Source: Oceanotoga teriensis (GTDB lineage Bacteria; Thermotogota; Thermotogae; Petrotogales; Petrotogaceae). From it: DNA of 64,000 bases. The notes below the pieces were generated by a model. It was not told the origin of the DNA. It saw nothing but the letters and a program-made list of their open reading frames with translations, and did no database searches. Every line of letters begins with the position of its first letter. The first letter of the stretch is position 1. The position numbers and the translations under genes are program-made. This document shows, one piece after another, positions 46,214 to 55,450 of this stretch. The stretch covers positions 27,253 through 91,252 of the forward strand of contig NZ_QGGI01000012.1 of NCBI RefSeq assembly GCF_003148465.1, written 5' to 3'.

Positions 46214-46522
46214 ATGGGTAAAAAATTCATAAAAATAAGGTTAAAGGCTTATGATCACAGATTATTGGATGAATCAGCTAAGAAGATTATAGAAGCTGTA
46301 AAAGAAGCTGATGCAAAAGTATCTGGACCTATACCTTTACCCGTTGAAAGAAGTGTTTATTCAGTGATCAGATCACCACATAAATATTCTTATTCAATGG
46401 AACAATTTGAAAAGAAAGTACATAAAAGAGTTATTTATATCTATGATGCATCACCTGAAACAGTAACCAATTTATTAAAGGTTAACATACCAGCAGGAGT
46501 TGCAGTAGATATAAAAGCTTAA
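46214..46522 (+). CDS. rpsJ: 30S ribosomal protein S10
   Basis: S10 (102 residues) is a 30S head protein and, as NusE, part of the antitermination complex that also binds NusG. The family pattern KIRLKAYDHRLLDESA, GPIPLPVERSVYSVIRSPH and the C-terminal VAVDIKA are all there. GGAGGCG precedes the ATG at a longer than usual distance (about 11 bases). It opens the S10-spc-alpha region. Confidence 0.97.
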   Translation: MGKKFIKIRLKAYDHRLLDESAKKIIEAVKEADAKVSGPIPLPVERSVYSVIRSPHKYSYSMEQFEKKVHKRVIYIYDASPETVTNLLKVNIPAGVAVDIKA

Positions 46523-46555
46523 AATTTAATATATCGGGCTCTGGAGGTGTAAATA

Positions 46556-47185
46556 ATGAAAGGTTTATTAGGAAAAAAAGTAGGTATGACAAGAGTTTAC
46601 AAAGATGGAAAGGCCATCCCGGTAACTGTTATAAAAGCTGGACCTTGCTATGTAGTTCAGAAAAAAACAGTTGAAGTAGATGGTTATAATGCAATACAGA
46701 TAGGTTTTGAAGAAATTCCTGAGAGAAAAAACACGAAACCATTGAATGGTCATTTCAAAAAGGCCGGAGTAAAAGATATGAGATTCTTAAAAGAATTCAG
46801 AATGGAAAATGTAGATGAATATGAAATCGGACAAGAATTAAATGTTTCTATATTTGAAGAAGGTCAAAAAATTGATTTAATAGGAACATCAAAAGGTAAA
46901 GGTTACTCTGGACATATGAAAAGATGGAATTTCTCTGGTGGAGAAGTATCTCACGGTTCAAAATTTCATAGAGCATTAGGTTCAACTGGTAATGCATCTT
47001 ATCCAGCTAAAGTGTTTAAAGGCAAAAAAATGGCAGGACAGTATGGAAATAAGAAGAATACAGTATTGAATTCAGAAGTTGTGCACATAGACCCAGAAAA
47101 TAATCTAATAGCAGTCAAAGGTGGAGTCCCAGGATCGAAGGGCGGATTCGTTATTGTAAGGAATACAATAAAAGTTAAGAAATAA
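46556..47185 (+). CDS. rplC: 50S ribosomal protein L3
   Basis: L3 (209 residues) has a globular body on the solvent side and a long loop reaching toward the peptidyl-transferase centre. The start KGLLGKKVGMTRVY and the loop signature FHRALGSTGNASYPAKVFKG are canonical. GGAGGTG precedes the ATG. It lies 33 bases after rpsJ and 37 bases before rplD. Confidence 0.97.
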   Translation: MKGLLGKKVGMTRVYKDGKAIPVTVIKAGPCYVVQKKTVEVDGYNAIQIGFEEIPERKNTKPLNGHFKKAGVKDMRFLKEFRMENVDEYEIGQELNVSIFEEGQKIDLIGTSKGKGYSGHMKRWNFSGGEVSHGSKFHRALGSTGNASYPAKVFKGKKMAGQYGNKKNTVLNSEVVHIDPENNLIAVKGGVPGSKGGFVIVRNTIKVKK

Positions 47186-47222
47186 TAAACGCCCGAAAAC
47201 GTTATAAGGAGGTTAGATTTGT

Positions 47223-47885
47223 ATGGCACAGGTAGAAATACTTGATATCAAAGGCCAAAAAGTTGGCGAATTAGAATTAAAAGATAGTATTTTCGCTATA
47301 GAACCAAATCACGATGTTATGTATAGATACCTCGATATGCAGCTCACAAATAAAAGATCAGGAAACGCATCTACAAAAACAAGAGCTGAAGTTAGAGGTG
47401 GAGGAAGAAAGCCTTGGGCACAAAAACATACAGGTAGAGCAAGAACAGGTTCTATTAGATCACCATTGTTCAGAAAAGGTGGAGTTATTTTTGGACCAAG
47501 ACCAAGAGATTTCAAAAAATCTTTAAACAAAAAAATGAAAAGATTAGCTTTGAGATCAGCTTTAAGTGTGAGAGTTTCAGAAGGAAATTTAATCATATTA
47601 GATGATGTAAAATTTGAAGCTCCAAGAACAAAAGAAATGAAAGTTGTATTGAAGAATTTAAACTTAGAAACAAATAAAGTATTATTTGTTTTACCATTCA
47701 AAAATGAAAATAACGAAAATGTTAAATTAGCTGGAAGAAACATACCTAAAGTTAAAGTTATAATTGCAGATAATCCAAATCAAGGAAAAGTAAATATAGA
47801 TGGTTTGAACATTTTCGATTTAATAAACAATGAAAAAGTTGTAATGACAAAAGATATGATAGCTAAAATTGAGGAGGTGCTTTGA
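47223..47885 (+). CDS. rplD: 50S ribosomal protein L4
   Basis: L4 (220 residues) lines the polypeptide exit tunnel; its extended loop ([19 protein letters not shown], about 62-80) is where macrolide-resistance changes map and is wild-type in pattern. AAGGAGG precedes the ATG. The last codons contain the GGAGGTG used by rplW, and the stop codon TGA overlaps the next ATG by one base. Confidence 0.97.
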   Translation: MAQVEILDIKGQKVGELELKDSIFAIEPNHDVMYRYLDMQLTNKRSGNASTKTRAEVRGGGRKPWAQKHTGRARTGSIRSPLFRKGGVIFGPRPRDFKKSLNKKMKRLALRSALSVRVSEGNLIILDDVKFEAPRTKEMKVVLKNLNLETNKVLFVLPFKNENNENVKLAGRNIPKVKVIIADNPNQGKVNIDGLNIFDLINNEKVVMTKDMIAKIEEVL

Positions 47886-48184
47886 TGATGGAAAAAACAA
47901 AAGCATATGACATAATAATCAAACCAGTCCTCACAGAAAAAACATATACAATGATGCAAGAAGGTAAGTATACATTTAAAGTTGCACCTGATTCAACAAA
48001 ACCTGAAATAAAAGAAGCTATTGAAATATTATTCAATGTCAAAGTTGAAAAAGTAACTGTTATGAATGTTAAAGCTAAACCAAAGAGACTTGGTAAAAGT
48101 GAAGGTTACAGAAGCGGTTGGAAAAAAGCAATAGTTAAGCTATCTGAAGGTTATGTTATAAAAGAACTTCAGGGCAATTTGTAA
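47885..48184 (+). CDS. rplW: 50S ribosomal protein L23
   Basis: L23 (99 residues) sits at the tunnel exit and binds trigger factor and SRP. The conserved IIKPVLTEKTYTMMQEGKYTF start and the VTVMNVKAKPKRLGK loop are present. Two adjacent ATG codons (47885 and 47888) and a TTG at 47882 are possible starts; 47885 is chosen because it overlaps the rplD stop and lies five bases after GGAGGTG, but 47888 is almost as good. Confidence 0.95.
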   Translation: MMEKTKAYDIIIKPVLTEKTYTMMQEGKYTFKVAPDSTKPEIKEAIEILFNVKVEKVTVMNVKAKPKRLGKSEGYRSGWKKAIVKLSEGYVIKELQGNL

Positions 48185-48199
48185 TGAGAGGTGAGAAGA

Positions 48200-49027
48200 A
48201 TGGGTCTTAAAAAATTTAAACCAACTACACCATCAAGAAGATTTATGGTAATAACTGATTTCTCTGAAGTAACAACAAATAAACCAGAAAAATCTTTAAT
48301 AGCACCTTTAAAAAGAGGCACAGGTAGAAACAGTTATGGAAGAATAACCATGAGACATCGTGGTGGTGGACATAAAAGAAAGTATAGAATCATAGATTTT
48401 AAAAGAAATAAATTTGATATACCTGCAAAGGTAGTTTCGATAGAATATGATCCAAATAGAACAGCAAGAATAGCTTTATTAGTATATGCTGATGGTGAAA
48501 AAAGATATATATTAGCTCCAAAAGGAATAAAAGTTGGAGATCAAATAATGAATGGTGCAAATGCAGAAATAAAAGCAGGAAATGCTATGCCATTAGAAAA
48601 TATACCATTAGGTACATTAGTTCATAATATCGAATTTGAACCAGGAAGAGGCGGAAAAATAGCAAAATCAGCTGGAACTTATGCTCAGTTGATGGCTAAA
48701 GAGGGAAAATATGCTTTATTAAAGATGCCTTCTGGAGAATTGAGAAGAGTTAGAATTACATGTATAGCTACTATAGGAATGGTTGGAAATGAAGAACATT
48801 CTAATGAAGTAGATGGTAAAGCTGGTAGAAAGAGATGGAAAGGTTGGAGACCAAAAGTAAGAGGTATGGTTATGAACCCTGTAGATCATCCAATGGGTGG
48901 TGGAGAAGGAGCAAGTAAAGGCCATTTACCACAATCACCATGGGGTACACCAGCAAAAGGTTATAAAACAAGAAGAGGCGCAAGAAAAAGTGATAAATTC
49001 ATTGTAAGAAGAAGAAAAGGAAAGTAA
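48200..49027 (+). CDS. rplB: 50S ribosomal protein L2
   Basis: L2 (275 residues) is essential for subunit association and peptidyl-transferase assembly. The [11 protein letters not shown] start, [12 protein letters not shown], and the [13 protein letters not shown] signature with its key histidine are present. ATG 48200 follows GAGAGGTGA; the GTG inside that site is not the start. It follows rplW by 15 bases. Confidence 0.98.
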   Translation: MGLKKFKPTTPSRRFMVITDFSEVTTNKPEKSLIAPLKRGTGRNSYGRITMRHRGGGHKRKYRIIDFKRNKFDIPAKVVSIEYDPNRTARIALLVYADGEKRYILAPKGIKVGDQIMNGANAEIKAGNAMPLENIPLGTLVHNIEFEPGRGGKIAKSAGTYAQLMAKEGKYALLKMPSGELRRVRITCIATIGMVGNEEHSNEVDGKAGRKRWKGWRPKVRGMVMNPVDHPMGGGEGASKGHLPQSPWGTPAKGYKTRRGARKSDKFIVRRRKGK

Positions 49028-49045
49028 TAAGGGGGTGCAAGCGAA

Positions 49046-49330
49046 GTGAGTAGATCATTAAAAAAAGGACCATATGTACATGAAAGCCTTATAAAAAAGA
49101 TAAGAATAATGAATGAAAAAGGCGAAAAAAAAGTAATAAAAACATGGTCAAGAGCATCAATGATAATACCAGAAATGGTAGGACATACAATAGCTGTTCA
49201 TAATGGTATGAAACATATACCAGTATATATATCAGAACAGATGATAGGACATAGATTAGGAGAGTTCGCTGCAACAAGAAGATTTGGTGGACATGTTGAT
49301 AAGAAAGCTGCAAAAGGAAAGATGAAATAA
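49046..49330 (+). CDS. rpsS: 30S ribosomal protein S19
   Basis: S19 (94 residues) binds the 30S head with S13 near the A-site finger bridge. The pattern [31 protein letters not shown] and [13 protein letters not shown] is canonical. The start is a GTG, preceded by GGGGGTG at about ten bases. It has 18 bases to rplB and 14 to rplV. Confidence 0.97.
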   Translation: MSRSLKKGPYVHESLIKKIRIMNEKGEKKVIKTWSRASMIIPEMVGHTIAVHNGMKHIPVYISEQMIGHRLGEFAATRRFGGHVDKKAAKGKMK

Positions 49331-49344
49331 GGAGGGTGTTTTAG

Positions 49345-49782
49345 ATGGCTTCTAATTATTCAAGAGTTAAAGACGGTAAGAGATTAAAAAGATCCGTTTA
49401 TCATAAATTAAGAAAAGAAGAAGAAGCTTCTAAACCAAGAGTTGAAGCAAGAGCTACCGCTAAATACTTAAGAATGTCACCAAGTAAAGGAAGATCAGTG
49501 GCAAATGGTATTAGAGGAAAAAGTGTATCAGAAGCATTGCAAATACTTATGTTCAGCCCTAAAAAAGCTGCAAGATTGACATATAAAGTATTGATGTCAG
49601 CTGTAGCTAATGCTGAAAATAATTTTGGTTTAAAAGCAGAAAATTTATATGTATCAGAAGTAATGATTAATGAAGGTCCAAGAATGAAAAGACTATGGGC
49701 AAGAGCAAGAGGAAGAGCTGACATATTGCAAAAAAGAATGTGTCATATAACAGTTGCTGTAAAGGATAGAACAGCTGAATAA
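49345..49782 (+). CDS. rplV: 50S ribosomal protein L22 with N-terminal extension
   Basis: L22 lines the exit tunnel with its beta hairpin. At 145 residues it is about 35 longer than the E. coli protein because of a basic N-terminal extension (1-35, [20 protein letters not shown]) before the usual start of the fold at [14 protein letters not shown]. The C-terminal hairpin ([18 protein letters not shown]) is normal. Thermotoga L22 is also long, as I recall. GGAGGG precedes the ATG. Confidence 0.96.
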   Translation: MASNYSRVKDGKRLKRSVYHKLRKEEEASKPRVEARATAKYLRMSPSKGRSVANGIRGKSVSEALQILMFSPKKAARLTYKVLMSAVANAENNFGLKAENLYVSEVMINEGPRMKRLWARARGRADILQKRMCHITVAVKDRTAE

Positions 49783-49799
49783 AAAGAGAGGTGAATTTC

Positions 49800-50432
49800 G
49801 TGGGTTCAAAAGTACATCCATATGGTTTTAGAGTTGGAGTTTCAAAACCTTGGAAGTCTGTATGGTTTAATGAAAAAAATTACGAAGAATACCTTCATGA
49901 AGATAAATTAATTAGAGATCATATTGCTAAAGTATATGAAAGAGCTGGAGTTGCTGATGTTATAATAGAAAGACCAAGCGATTCTTTAGTAAAAGTAGAT
50001 ATACATGCTTCAAGAGTTGGTATGATAATAGGAAAAAAAGGTTCAGAAATAAAAGCTTTAAGAGATATATTAAAAAATATGATAAATAATAGAGCAGTTA
50101 AAGTTTATGTTCATGAAGTAAAATCTCCTTATACAAATGCACAATTAGTTGGAGAAGATATTTCAGGACAATTACAAAGAAGAGTTTCACATAAAGTTGC
50201 TTTAAAAAGAACAATTGGAAATGCAATGAGAAGAGGCGCAAAAGGAATAAAGGTAATGGTATCAGGAAGACTTGGCGGAGCTGACATTGCAAGAACAGAA
50301 TGGTACATGGAAGGTAGATTACCTTTACAAACATTGAGATCCGATATAGATTATGCATCAGTAAAATCAGAAACAAAGTACGGAACTATCGGAATCAAAG
50401 TATGGATTTACAAAGGTGACGTACAGCTTTGA
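49800..50432 (+). CDS. rpsC: 30S ribosomal protein S3
   Basis: S3 (210 residues) forms the mRNA entry pore with S4 and S5 and has helicase activity there. The N-terminal GSKVHPYGFRVG, the KH domain with the GMIIGKKGSEIKAL motif (about 80-95) and the C-terminal GRLGGADIARTEW are present. The start is GTG 49800; an earlier GTG at 49791 is part of the GAGGTGA ribosome site. It precedes rplP by 21 bases. Confidence 0.97.
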   Translation: MGSKVHPYGFRVGVSKPWKSVWFNEKNYEEYLHEDKLIRDHIAKVYERAGVADVIIERPSDSLVKVDIHASRVGMIIGKKGSEIKALRDILKNMINNRAVKVYVHEVKSPYTNAQLVGEDISGQLQRRVSHKVALKRTIGNAMRRGAKGIKVMVSGRLGGADIARTEWYMEGRLPLQTLRSDIDYASVKSETKYGTIGIKVWIYKGDVQL

Positions 50433-50453
50433 GCCAAAGGAGGTAAATAAACA

Positions 50454-50882
50454 ATGTTAATGCCTAAAAGAGTTAAATATAGAAAAGTTCAAAGAGGCGG
50501 TAGATTAAAAGGTATGACCAAAGGTGGAGCAACTGTTCACTTTGGAGATTGGGGTTTAAAAGCCCTCGAAGGTTCATGGATAACAGCTCAACAAATTGAA
50601 GCATGTAGACTTGCTATGGTTAGAACATTAAAAAGAAGTGGTAAGATCTGGATAAAGGTTTTCCCTGATAAATCAATAACTTCAAAAGGTATTGGTACAA
50701 GACAGGGTAAAGGTAAAGGTGACGTAGAAGGTTGGGTAGCAGTGGTAAAACCAGGGAAGGTACTTTTTGAAATAGGTGGTGTTGATGAAGCCCTAGCTAA
50801 AAAAGCCTTACACTATGCTGCTACAAAGCTCCCAGTGAGAACCAAGATAGTTCCTAGATATCAAATAGGGGGTGAAAAATAA
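50454..50882 (+). CDS. rplP: 50S ribosomal protein L16
   Basis: L16 (142 residues) helps position A-site tRNA on the large subunit. The family start [29 protein letters not shown] and the RPDK-type loop [20 protein letters not shown] are intact. AAAGGAGGT precedes the first ATG (50454), the start that matches other L16 proteins; a second ATG two codons on is less likely. The stop codon overlaps rpmC as TAATG. Confidence 0.97.
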   Translation: MLMPKRVKYRKVQRGGRLKGMTKGGATVHFGDWGLKALEGSWITAQQIEACRLAMVRTLKRSGKIWIKVFPDKSITSKGIGTRQGKGKGDVEGWVAVVKPGKVLFEIGGVDEALAKKALHYAATKLPVRTKIVPRYQIGGEK

Positions 50883-51082
50883 TGAAGGCATCAGAATTTA
50901 AAAACCTTACAGATCAGGAATTAACTCTAAAATTTGAAGAAACAAAAAAGAAATTATTTGAGCTCAGATTTCAGTTAGAAATGGGTCAGTTAAAAAATAC
51001 AGCTACTATAAAACAGGTAAAAAAAGATATAGCTAGAATAAAGACCATACTTAGAGAAAGGGAACTGGGCATAAGGAGGTAA
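50882..51082 (+). CDS. rpmC: 50S ribosomal protein L29
   Basis: L29 (66 residues) is a two-helix protein next to L23 at the tunnel exit. The signature LFELRFQLEMGQLKNTATIKQVKKDIARIKT is recognisable through its core FQLEMGQL. The start overlaps the rplP stop by one base with GGGGGTG upstream. rpsQ follows after six bases. Confidence 0.96.
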   Translation: MKASEFKNLTDQELTLKFEETKKKLFELRFQLEMGQLKNTATIKQVKKDIARIKTILRERELGIRR

Positions 51083-51088
51083 GAAGGA

Positions 51089-51391
51089 ATGCCAAAAAGA
51101 AAAATAATTGGAAAAGTCGTTAGTGATAAAATGGATAAAACCATAGTTGTTAAAGTAGACGACCTTGTAAAACATCCAGTTTACAAAAAAACAATAAAGA
51201 GATCAAAAAAATACCATGCTCATGATGAAGCTAATGAAGCATCAATTGGAGATATAGTTGAAATAGAAGAATGCAGACCAATATCAAAAACTGTAAAATT
51301 CAACTTGATCAGAGTGGTAAAAAAAGATATTTTTGCGTCTGAGGAAGAAACACCCGAAACTGTGGAGGAAATTCTTGGGGGTGAAAACTAA
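51089..51391 (+). CDS. rpsQ: 30S ribosomal protein S17
   Basis: S17 (100 residues) binds 16S rRNA early in assembly. The OB-fold core is normal ([37 protein letters not shown]). It carries an extra acidic C-terminal tail of about 20 residues ([15 protein letters not shown]) beyond the usual ~85. AAGGAGG precedes the ATG. The stop overlaps rplN as TAATG. Confidence 0.96.
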   Translation: MPKRKIIGKVVSDKMDKTIVVKVDDLVKHPVYKKTIKRSKKYHAHDEANEASIGDIVEIEECRPISKTVKFNLIRVVKKDIFASEEETPETVEEILGGEN

Positions 51392-51759
51392 TGGTTCAAG
51401 TAGAATCAAAGTTAAGATCAGCTGATAACTCAGGAGCTAAATCGTTAAAGGTAATAAGAGTGTTAGGTGGTTTTCATAAATCAACTGGAACATTAGGAGA
51501 AATAGTTGTTTGTGCGGTTCAAGAAGCTGTTCCTCATACAGATATAAAAAAGGGTCAGATTGTTAAAGCTGTAATAGTTAGAACAAGTAAAGAAGTTGGA
51601 AGAAAAGATGGTTCTTACATAAGATTTGATGATAATGCAGCTGTCTTGATAGATAAAAATAATTTGCCATTGGGAACAAGAGTTTTTGGACCTGTTGCTA
51701 GGGAAATAAGAGATAAAGGGTTTACAAAGATAGCATCACTGGCAAAAGAAGTTTGGTAA
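51391..51759 (+). CDS. rplN: 50S ribosomal protein L14
   Basis: L14 (122 residues) forms an intersubunit bridge. The canonical pattern is complete: [35 protein letters not shown], and [16 protein letters not shown] near the end. It overlaps rpsQ by one base, with GGGGGTG in the end of rpsQ as ribosome site. rplX follows after 13 bases. Confidence 0.97.
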   Translation: MVQVESKLRSADNSGAKSLKVIRVLGGFHKSTGTLGEIVVCAVQEAVPHTDIKKGQIVKAVIVRTSKEVGRKDGSYIRFDDNAAVLIDKNNLPLGTRVFGPVAREIRDKGFTKIASLAKEVW

Positions 51760-51772
51760 GGTGGTGAATAGA

Positions 51773-52084
51773 ATGAAAATAAAAAAAGATGATACAGTAA
51801 TTGTAATTTCAGGAAAAGATAAAGGGAAAAAGGGAAAAGTTTTAAGAGCTATTCCTAAGTCACATAAAGTAGTTATTGATAATATAAATATTGTAAAGAA
51901 GCATCAAAGACCAACTCAACAAATGAAAGAAGGCGGAATAATCGAGCAACCATCTCCATTACATTCCTCAAAAGTAATGTTGGTATGTTCTAGCTGCGGA
52001 AATCCAACTAGAGTTGGTTATAAAGTACTAGAAGACGGAAAAAAGGTTCGTTACTGTAAAAAATGTAACGAAATCATTGATTAA
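51773..52084 (+). CDS. rplX: 50S ribosomal protein L24 with zinc-ribbon tail
   Basis: L24 (103 residues) starts 50S assembly. The KOW motif near the N-terminus (VISGKDKGKKGKVLR) binds rRNA. The C-terminal part has two CxxC pairs (C72/C75 and C95/C98), a zinc ribbon found in many L24 proteins. ATG 51773 follows AAGGTGGTGA; the GTG at 51761 inside that site is not used. Confidence 0.96.
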   Translation: MKIKKDDTVIVISGKDKGKKGKVLRAIPKSHKVVIDNINIVKKHQRPTQQMKEGGIIEQPSPLHSSKVMLVCSSCGNPTRVGYKVLEDGKKVRYCKKCNEIID

Positions 52085-52108
52085 GTGTAATGAGGAGGAA
52101 TAATAAAA

Positions 52109-52660
52109 ATGGCTGATTACATTCCACTTAAAGAGAGATACGCTGAAAAAGTTGTACCTGCTCTTCAAAAAGAATTTAATTATAAGAATATTAATCAAGT
52201 GCCGAAAATAGAAAAAATCGTCGTAAATATGGGAATAGGCGAAGGTTCAAGAAATAAAGGCGTTGTAGATAAACATGCTCAAGAATTAACAGAAATTGCT
52301 GGACAGAAAGCAATTATAATAAAAGCTAAGAAAAGTGTTGCGAACTTCAAATTAAGAGAAGGAATGCCTATAGGTGCCAAGGTTACTTTAAGAGGAAAAA
52401 ATATGTATAATTTTCTCTATAAATTAATAAATATAGTATTACCAAAATTAAGAGATTTTAGAGGACTATCTAACAATTCTTTTGATGGAAGAGGAAACTA
52501 TACATTTGGATTGAATGAACAATTAATTTTTCCTGAAATGAGACCTGACAGTGTAAATAGAGTTCAAGGTATGGATATAACTATAGTTACATCAGCACAT
52601 ACAGATGAGGAATCAAAAGAACTCTTAGCAAACCTAGGTTTCCCATTCAAAAGAGATTGA
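52109..52660 (+). CDS. rplE: 50S ribosomal protein L5
   Basis: L5 (183 residues) binds 5S rRNA in the central protuberance and touches P-site tRNA. The start [16 protein letters not shown] and the conserved [26 protein letters not shown] and [17 protein letters not shown] segments are present. GAGGAGGAA precedes the ATG. rpsZ follows after 17 bases. Confidence 0.97.
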   Translation: MADYIPLKERYAEKVVPALQKEFNYKNINQVPKIEKIVVNMGIGEGSRNKGVVDKHAQELTEIAGQKAIIIKAKKSVANFKLREGMPIGAKVTLRGKNMYNFLYKLINIVLPKLRDFRGLSNNSFDGRGNYTFGLNEQLIFPEMRPDSVNRVQGMDITIVTSAHTDEESKELLANLGFPFKRD

Positions 52661-52677
52661 TTGGAGGGATAAATTAA

Positions 52678-52863
52678 ATGGCTAAAAAAGCAATGGTGGA
52701 AAAATGGAAAAGAGAACAAAAATATAAAACAAGAGAATATTCAAGATGTAAGGTATGCGGTAGACCAAGAAGTGTTATAAGAGAATTTGAATTATGTAGA
52801 ATATGTTTCAGAAAAATGGCTTCAGAAGGAAAACTTCCTGGAGTAAAAAAGGCTAGCTGGTAA
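52678..52863 (+). CDS. rpsZ: 30S ribosomal protein S14 type Z (zinc-binding)
   Basis: The short 61-residue S14, a 30S head protein. Its four zinc ligands C24, C27, C40 and C43 are in place ([20 protein letters not shown]), so this is the primary zinc-containing form rather than the longer zinc-free paralogue. GGAGGG precedes the ATG. It is in the normal spc position between L5 and S8. Confidence 0.97.
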   Translation: MAKKAMVEKWKREQKYKTREYSRCKVCGRPRSVIREFELCRICFRKMASEGKLPGVKKASW

Positions 52864-52877
52864 GGAGGGAAACGTTA

Positions 52878-53282
52878 ATGTGGAGTGATCCCGTAGCAGA
52901 TTTGCTTACAAGAATAAGAAACGCTAACTCTGTATTAAAAGAAAGTGTAGAAATTCCTGCTTCAAACTTAAAAAAATCTATTCTTGATATATTAAAAAAA
53001 GAAGGGTACATAAACGATTATAAGTTCATAGAAGATGGAAAACAGGGTGTTCTAAAAGTAAGCTTAAAATATAAAGGTGATAGAAGAAATAAAGAAAAAG
53101 TAATAGATGGTATAATAAGAGTGTCTAAAGCTGGAAGAAGAGTATACGTTAAATCAGAAGAAATTCCTAAGGTTAAAGGTGGAATGGGTATTGCCATAAT
53201 TTCCACTTCCAAGGGTGTTCTCACCGACAAAGAAGCAAGAGAACTAAATGTTGGTGGAGAAGTAGTATGTTATGTTTGGTAA
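52878..53282 (+). CDS. rpsH: 30S ribosomal protein S8
   Basis: S8 (134 residues) binds the central domain of 16S rRNA and, in E. coli, represses the spc operon by binding the rplE message. The [16 protein letters not shown] start and the C-terminal [17 protein letters not shown] motif are standard. GGAGGG precedes the ATG. A copy of the S8 target stem near rplE was not recognised. Confidence 0.97.
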   Translation: MWSDPVADLLTRIRNANSVLKESVEIPASNLKKSILDILKKEGYINDYKFIEDGKQGVLKVSLKYKGDRRNKEKVIDGIIRVSKAGRRVYVKSEEIPKVKGGMGIAIISTSKGVLTDKEARELNVGGEVVCYVW

Positions 53283-53297
53283 GGAGGTGCATTGCTA

Positions 53298-53852
53298 ATG
53301 TCAAGAATCGCAGATAAACCTACAGTGATACCACAAGGCGTTGAAATAAACGTAGAAGCAAACAAAGTTACTGTTAAAGGTAAAAAAGGCGAATTAAATT
53401 TAGAATTTAGATCGGAAGTTACTATAGATATAAACGAAAATGAATTAATGGTTGGTCTAAAAGAAGAAACATTAAAAAGAGCTTCAGATAAAAAAAGACT
53501 AACAGCATTAAGAGGAACATATACAGCATTAATAAGAAATATGATAACGGGAGTAACAGAAGGATTTTCAAAAGAATTAGAAATAGTTGGAATTGGATAT
53601 AGAGCAGCAAAGCAGGGAAAACAATTAGTTTTAAACCTTGGTTATTCACATCCAATAGAATACGATGCACCAGAAGGAATAGAAATAGATGTACCAGCAC
53701 CTAATAAAATCATAATAAAAGGTTCAGATAAATATATGGTTGGAGAAGTTGCTGCAATTATAAGAAAAATGAGAAAACCAAATGCTTATTCCGGAAAAGG
53801 TGTAAAGTATATTGATGAAGTAATAATCAAAAAAGAAGGTAAAAAAGTTTAA
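53298..53852 (+). CDS. rplF: 50S ribosomal protein L6
   Basis: L6 (184 residues) lies near the sarcin-ricin loop and the factor-binding site. Two similar domains are visible, the second with the signature GSDKYMVGEVAAIIRKMRKPNAY read through its KYMVGEVAA core. ATG 53298 is eight bases after GGAGGTG; a TTG at 53292 is only two bases from it and is rejected. Confidence 0.97.
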   Translation: MSRIADKPTVIPQGVEINVEANKVTVKGKKGELNLEFRSEVTIDINENELMVGLKEETLKRASDKKRLTALRGTYTALIRNMITGVTEGFSKELEIVGIGYRAAKQGKQLVLNLGYSHPIEYDAPEGIEIDVPAPNKIIIKGSDKYMVGEVAAIIRKMRKPNAYSGKGVKYIDEVIIKKEGKKV

Positions 53853-53875
53853 TGTATAAGGAGGGCTGATCATTA

Positions 53876-54244
53876 ATGATAAAGAAAGCTGATAAAAAGG
53901 CTCTTAGAAGAAAAAGACACTTAAGAATTAGAAGGAAATTAAGTGGAACAACTGAAAAACCAAGAATGGTCGTAAACAGAAGTGAAAAACATTTATATGT
54001 TCAAATCATAGATGATACAAAAGGTGAAACCTTAGCAGCTGCTTCAACAATGGACAAGGCATTAAAAGGAAAACTTGAAAAGACTTGGAATGTTGAAGCT
54101 GCAAAAGAAGTAGGTAAATTGATTGCTCAAAGAGCAACAGAAAAAGGAATAAAAAATGTAGCGTTCGACAGAGCCGGTTATAAATATCACGGAAGAGTAA
54201 AAGCCCTTGCAGATGCAGCCCGTGAATCTGGGCTCAAGTTTTAG
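53876..54244 (+). CDS. rplR: 50S ribosomal protein L18
   Basis: L18 (122 residues) binds 5S rRNA together with L5. The basic N-terminus ([15 protein letters not shown]), [18 protein letters not shown] and the C-terminal [21 protein letters not shown] are canonical. GGAGGG precedes the ATG. It has 23 bases to rplF and 17 to rpsE. Confidence 0.97.
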   Translation: MIKKADKKALRRKRHLRIRRKLSGTTEKPRMVVNRSEKHLYVQIIDDTKGETLAAASTMDKALKGKLEKTWNVEAAKEVGKLIAQRATEKGIKNVAFDRAGYKYHGRVKALADAARESGLKF

Positions 54245-54261
54245 GGAGGTGCAATAAAGTA

Positions 54262-54792
54262 ATGGCTAAGAAGAACTTTAAGGCAACTGAAGTGGCTCAA
54301 GAATTTGAAGAAAAAATAATAGAAATAAGAAGAGTTACCAAAGTTACAACTGGAGGAAAAACAATATCTTTCAGAGCTGTTTCTGTAGTTGGTAATAAAA
54401 AAGGAAAAGTTGGAGTAGGACTTGGTAACGCTAGAGAAGTTCCACAAGCAATAAAGAAATCAATAGAAAATGCTAAGAAAAATATGATTGAAGTACCTGT
54501 ATCAAACGGTACAATTCCATATGATATAAAAGGAAGACAGGATTCTTCAAAAATATTATTAATGCCTGCAGGACCAGGTACAGGTATAATAGCATCAGCA
54601 CCAGTTCGTGCAGTTGTTGAATTAGCAGGAGTACAAAATATTCTTACTAAATCATTAGGTTCTACAACTATTTTAAACCTTGCACAGGCAACAATGAATG
54701 GACTAAAAGGATTAAAATCACCTGAAAAAGTTGCACAACTCAGAGATATCTCTGTGAAACAAGTATTCCAAGGCGCTCACAGGGAGGGATAA
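54262..54792 (+). CDS. rpsE: 30S ribosomal protein S5
   Basis: S5 (176 residues) is involved in decoding accuracy and in mRNA unwinding with S3 and S4. The double-stranded RNA-binding domain and the spectinomycin loop region ([18 protein letters not shown]) are normal, as is the [20 protein letters not shown] segment. GGGAGGTG precedes the ATG. rpmD follows after three bases. Confidence 0.97.
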   Translation: MAKKNFKATEVAQEFEEKIIEIRRVTKVTTGGKTISFRAVSVVGNKKGKVGVGLGNAREVPQAIKKSIENAKKNMIEVPVSNGTIPYDIKGRQDSSKILLMPAGPGTGIIASAPVRAVVELAGVQNILTKSLGSTTILNLAQATMNGLKGLKSPEKVAQLRDISVKQVFQGAHREG

Positions 54793-54795
54793 GAG

Positions 54796-54978
54796 ATGGC
54801 AGAAATAAAAATAAAATTAGTAAGAGGAAGAGCAGGAAAAAATAAGAGACAATTAGCAACGTTAGATGCATTAGGTCTCACAAAAAAAGATAGAGAAGTG
54901 GTAAAACCAGATAATCCACAAATACGTGGAATGATAAATAAAGTTCAACACCTCGTAGTTACCGAGGAAATAGCGTAA
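54796..54978 (+). CDS. rpmD: 50S ribosomal protein L30
   Basis: L30 (60 residues) is a small globular protein of the 50S subunit, absent from some bacteria but kept here. It shows the [25 protein letters not shown] pattern (through its core KLVRGRAGK) and the [12 protein letters not shown]-terminus. GGGAGGG in the end of rpsE precedes the ATG. rplO follows after 17 bases. Confidence 0.96.
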   Translation: MAEIKIKLVRGRAGKNKRQLATLDALGLTKKDREVVKPDNPQIRGMINKVQHLVVTEEIA

Positions 54979-54995
54979 GTGAGGGGGTAAGAGTT

Positions 54996-55448
54996 ATGGC
55001 GCTAAAAATAGAAAATCTTAAACCCACACAAGGTTCAAGATTTAAAAGCAAAAGATTAGGTAGAGGTAAAGGTACCGGTCTTGGTAAAACAGCTGGTAAA
55101 GGTCATAAAGGTGCTAAATCAAGAAGCGGATACTCAGTAAGAATAGGCTTTGAAGGCGGACAGACCCCACTTTACAGAAGATCACCTAAATTCGGATTCA
55201 CAAATGCACCATTTAAAACAATATATTCAATAGTTAATTTAAAAACATTAGAAGAAAGATTTGAAAATAATGAAGAAATAACTGTAGAAAAACTTTTAGA
55301 AAAAGGAATAATACACAAAGTAAATGACGGAGTTAAGGTACTCGGAGAGGGAGACTTAACAAAAACCTTTGTCGTTAAAGCAAACGCTTTTTCTAAGTCC
55401 GCAGTTAGTAAAATTGAAGCGGCTGGCGGTAAGGCAGAGGTGATCTGA
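54996..55448 (+). CDS. rplO: 50S ribosomal protein L15
   Basis: L15 (150 residues) has a long basic N-terminal arm that threads into 23S rRNA ([20 protein letters not shown]) and a globular C-terminal domain. The arm also has [18 protein letters not shown], a family signature. GAGGGGG precedes the ATG. Its end is two bases before secY, so the two are tightly coupled. Confidence 0.97.
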   Translation: MALKIENLKPTQGSRFKSKRLGRGKGTGLGKTAGKGHKGAKSRSGYSVRIGFEGGQTPLYRRSPKFGFTNAPFKTIYSIVNLKTLEERFENNEEITVEKLLEKGIIHKVNDGVKVLGEGDLTKTFVVKANAFSKSAVSKIEAAGGKAEVI

Positions 55449-55450
55449 TA

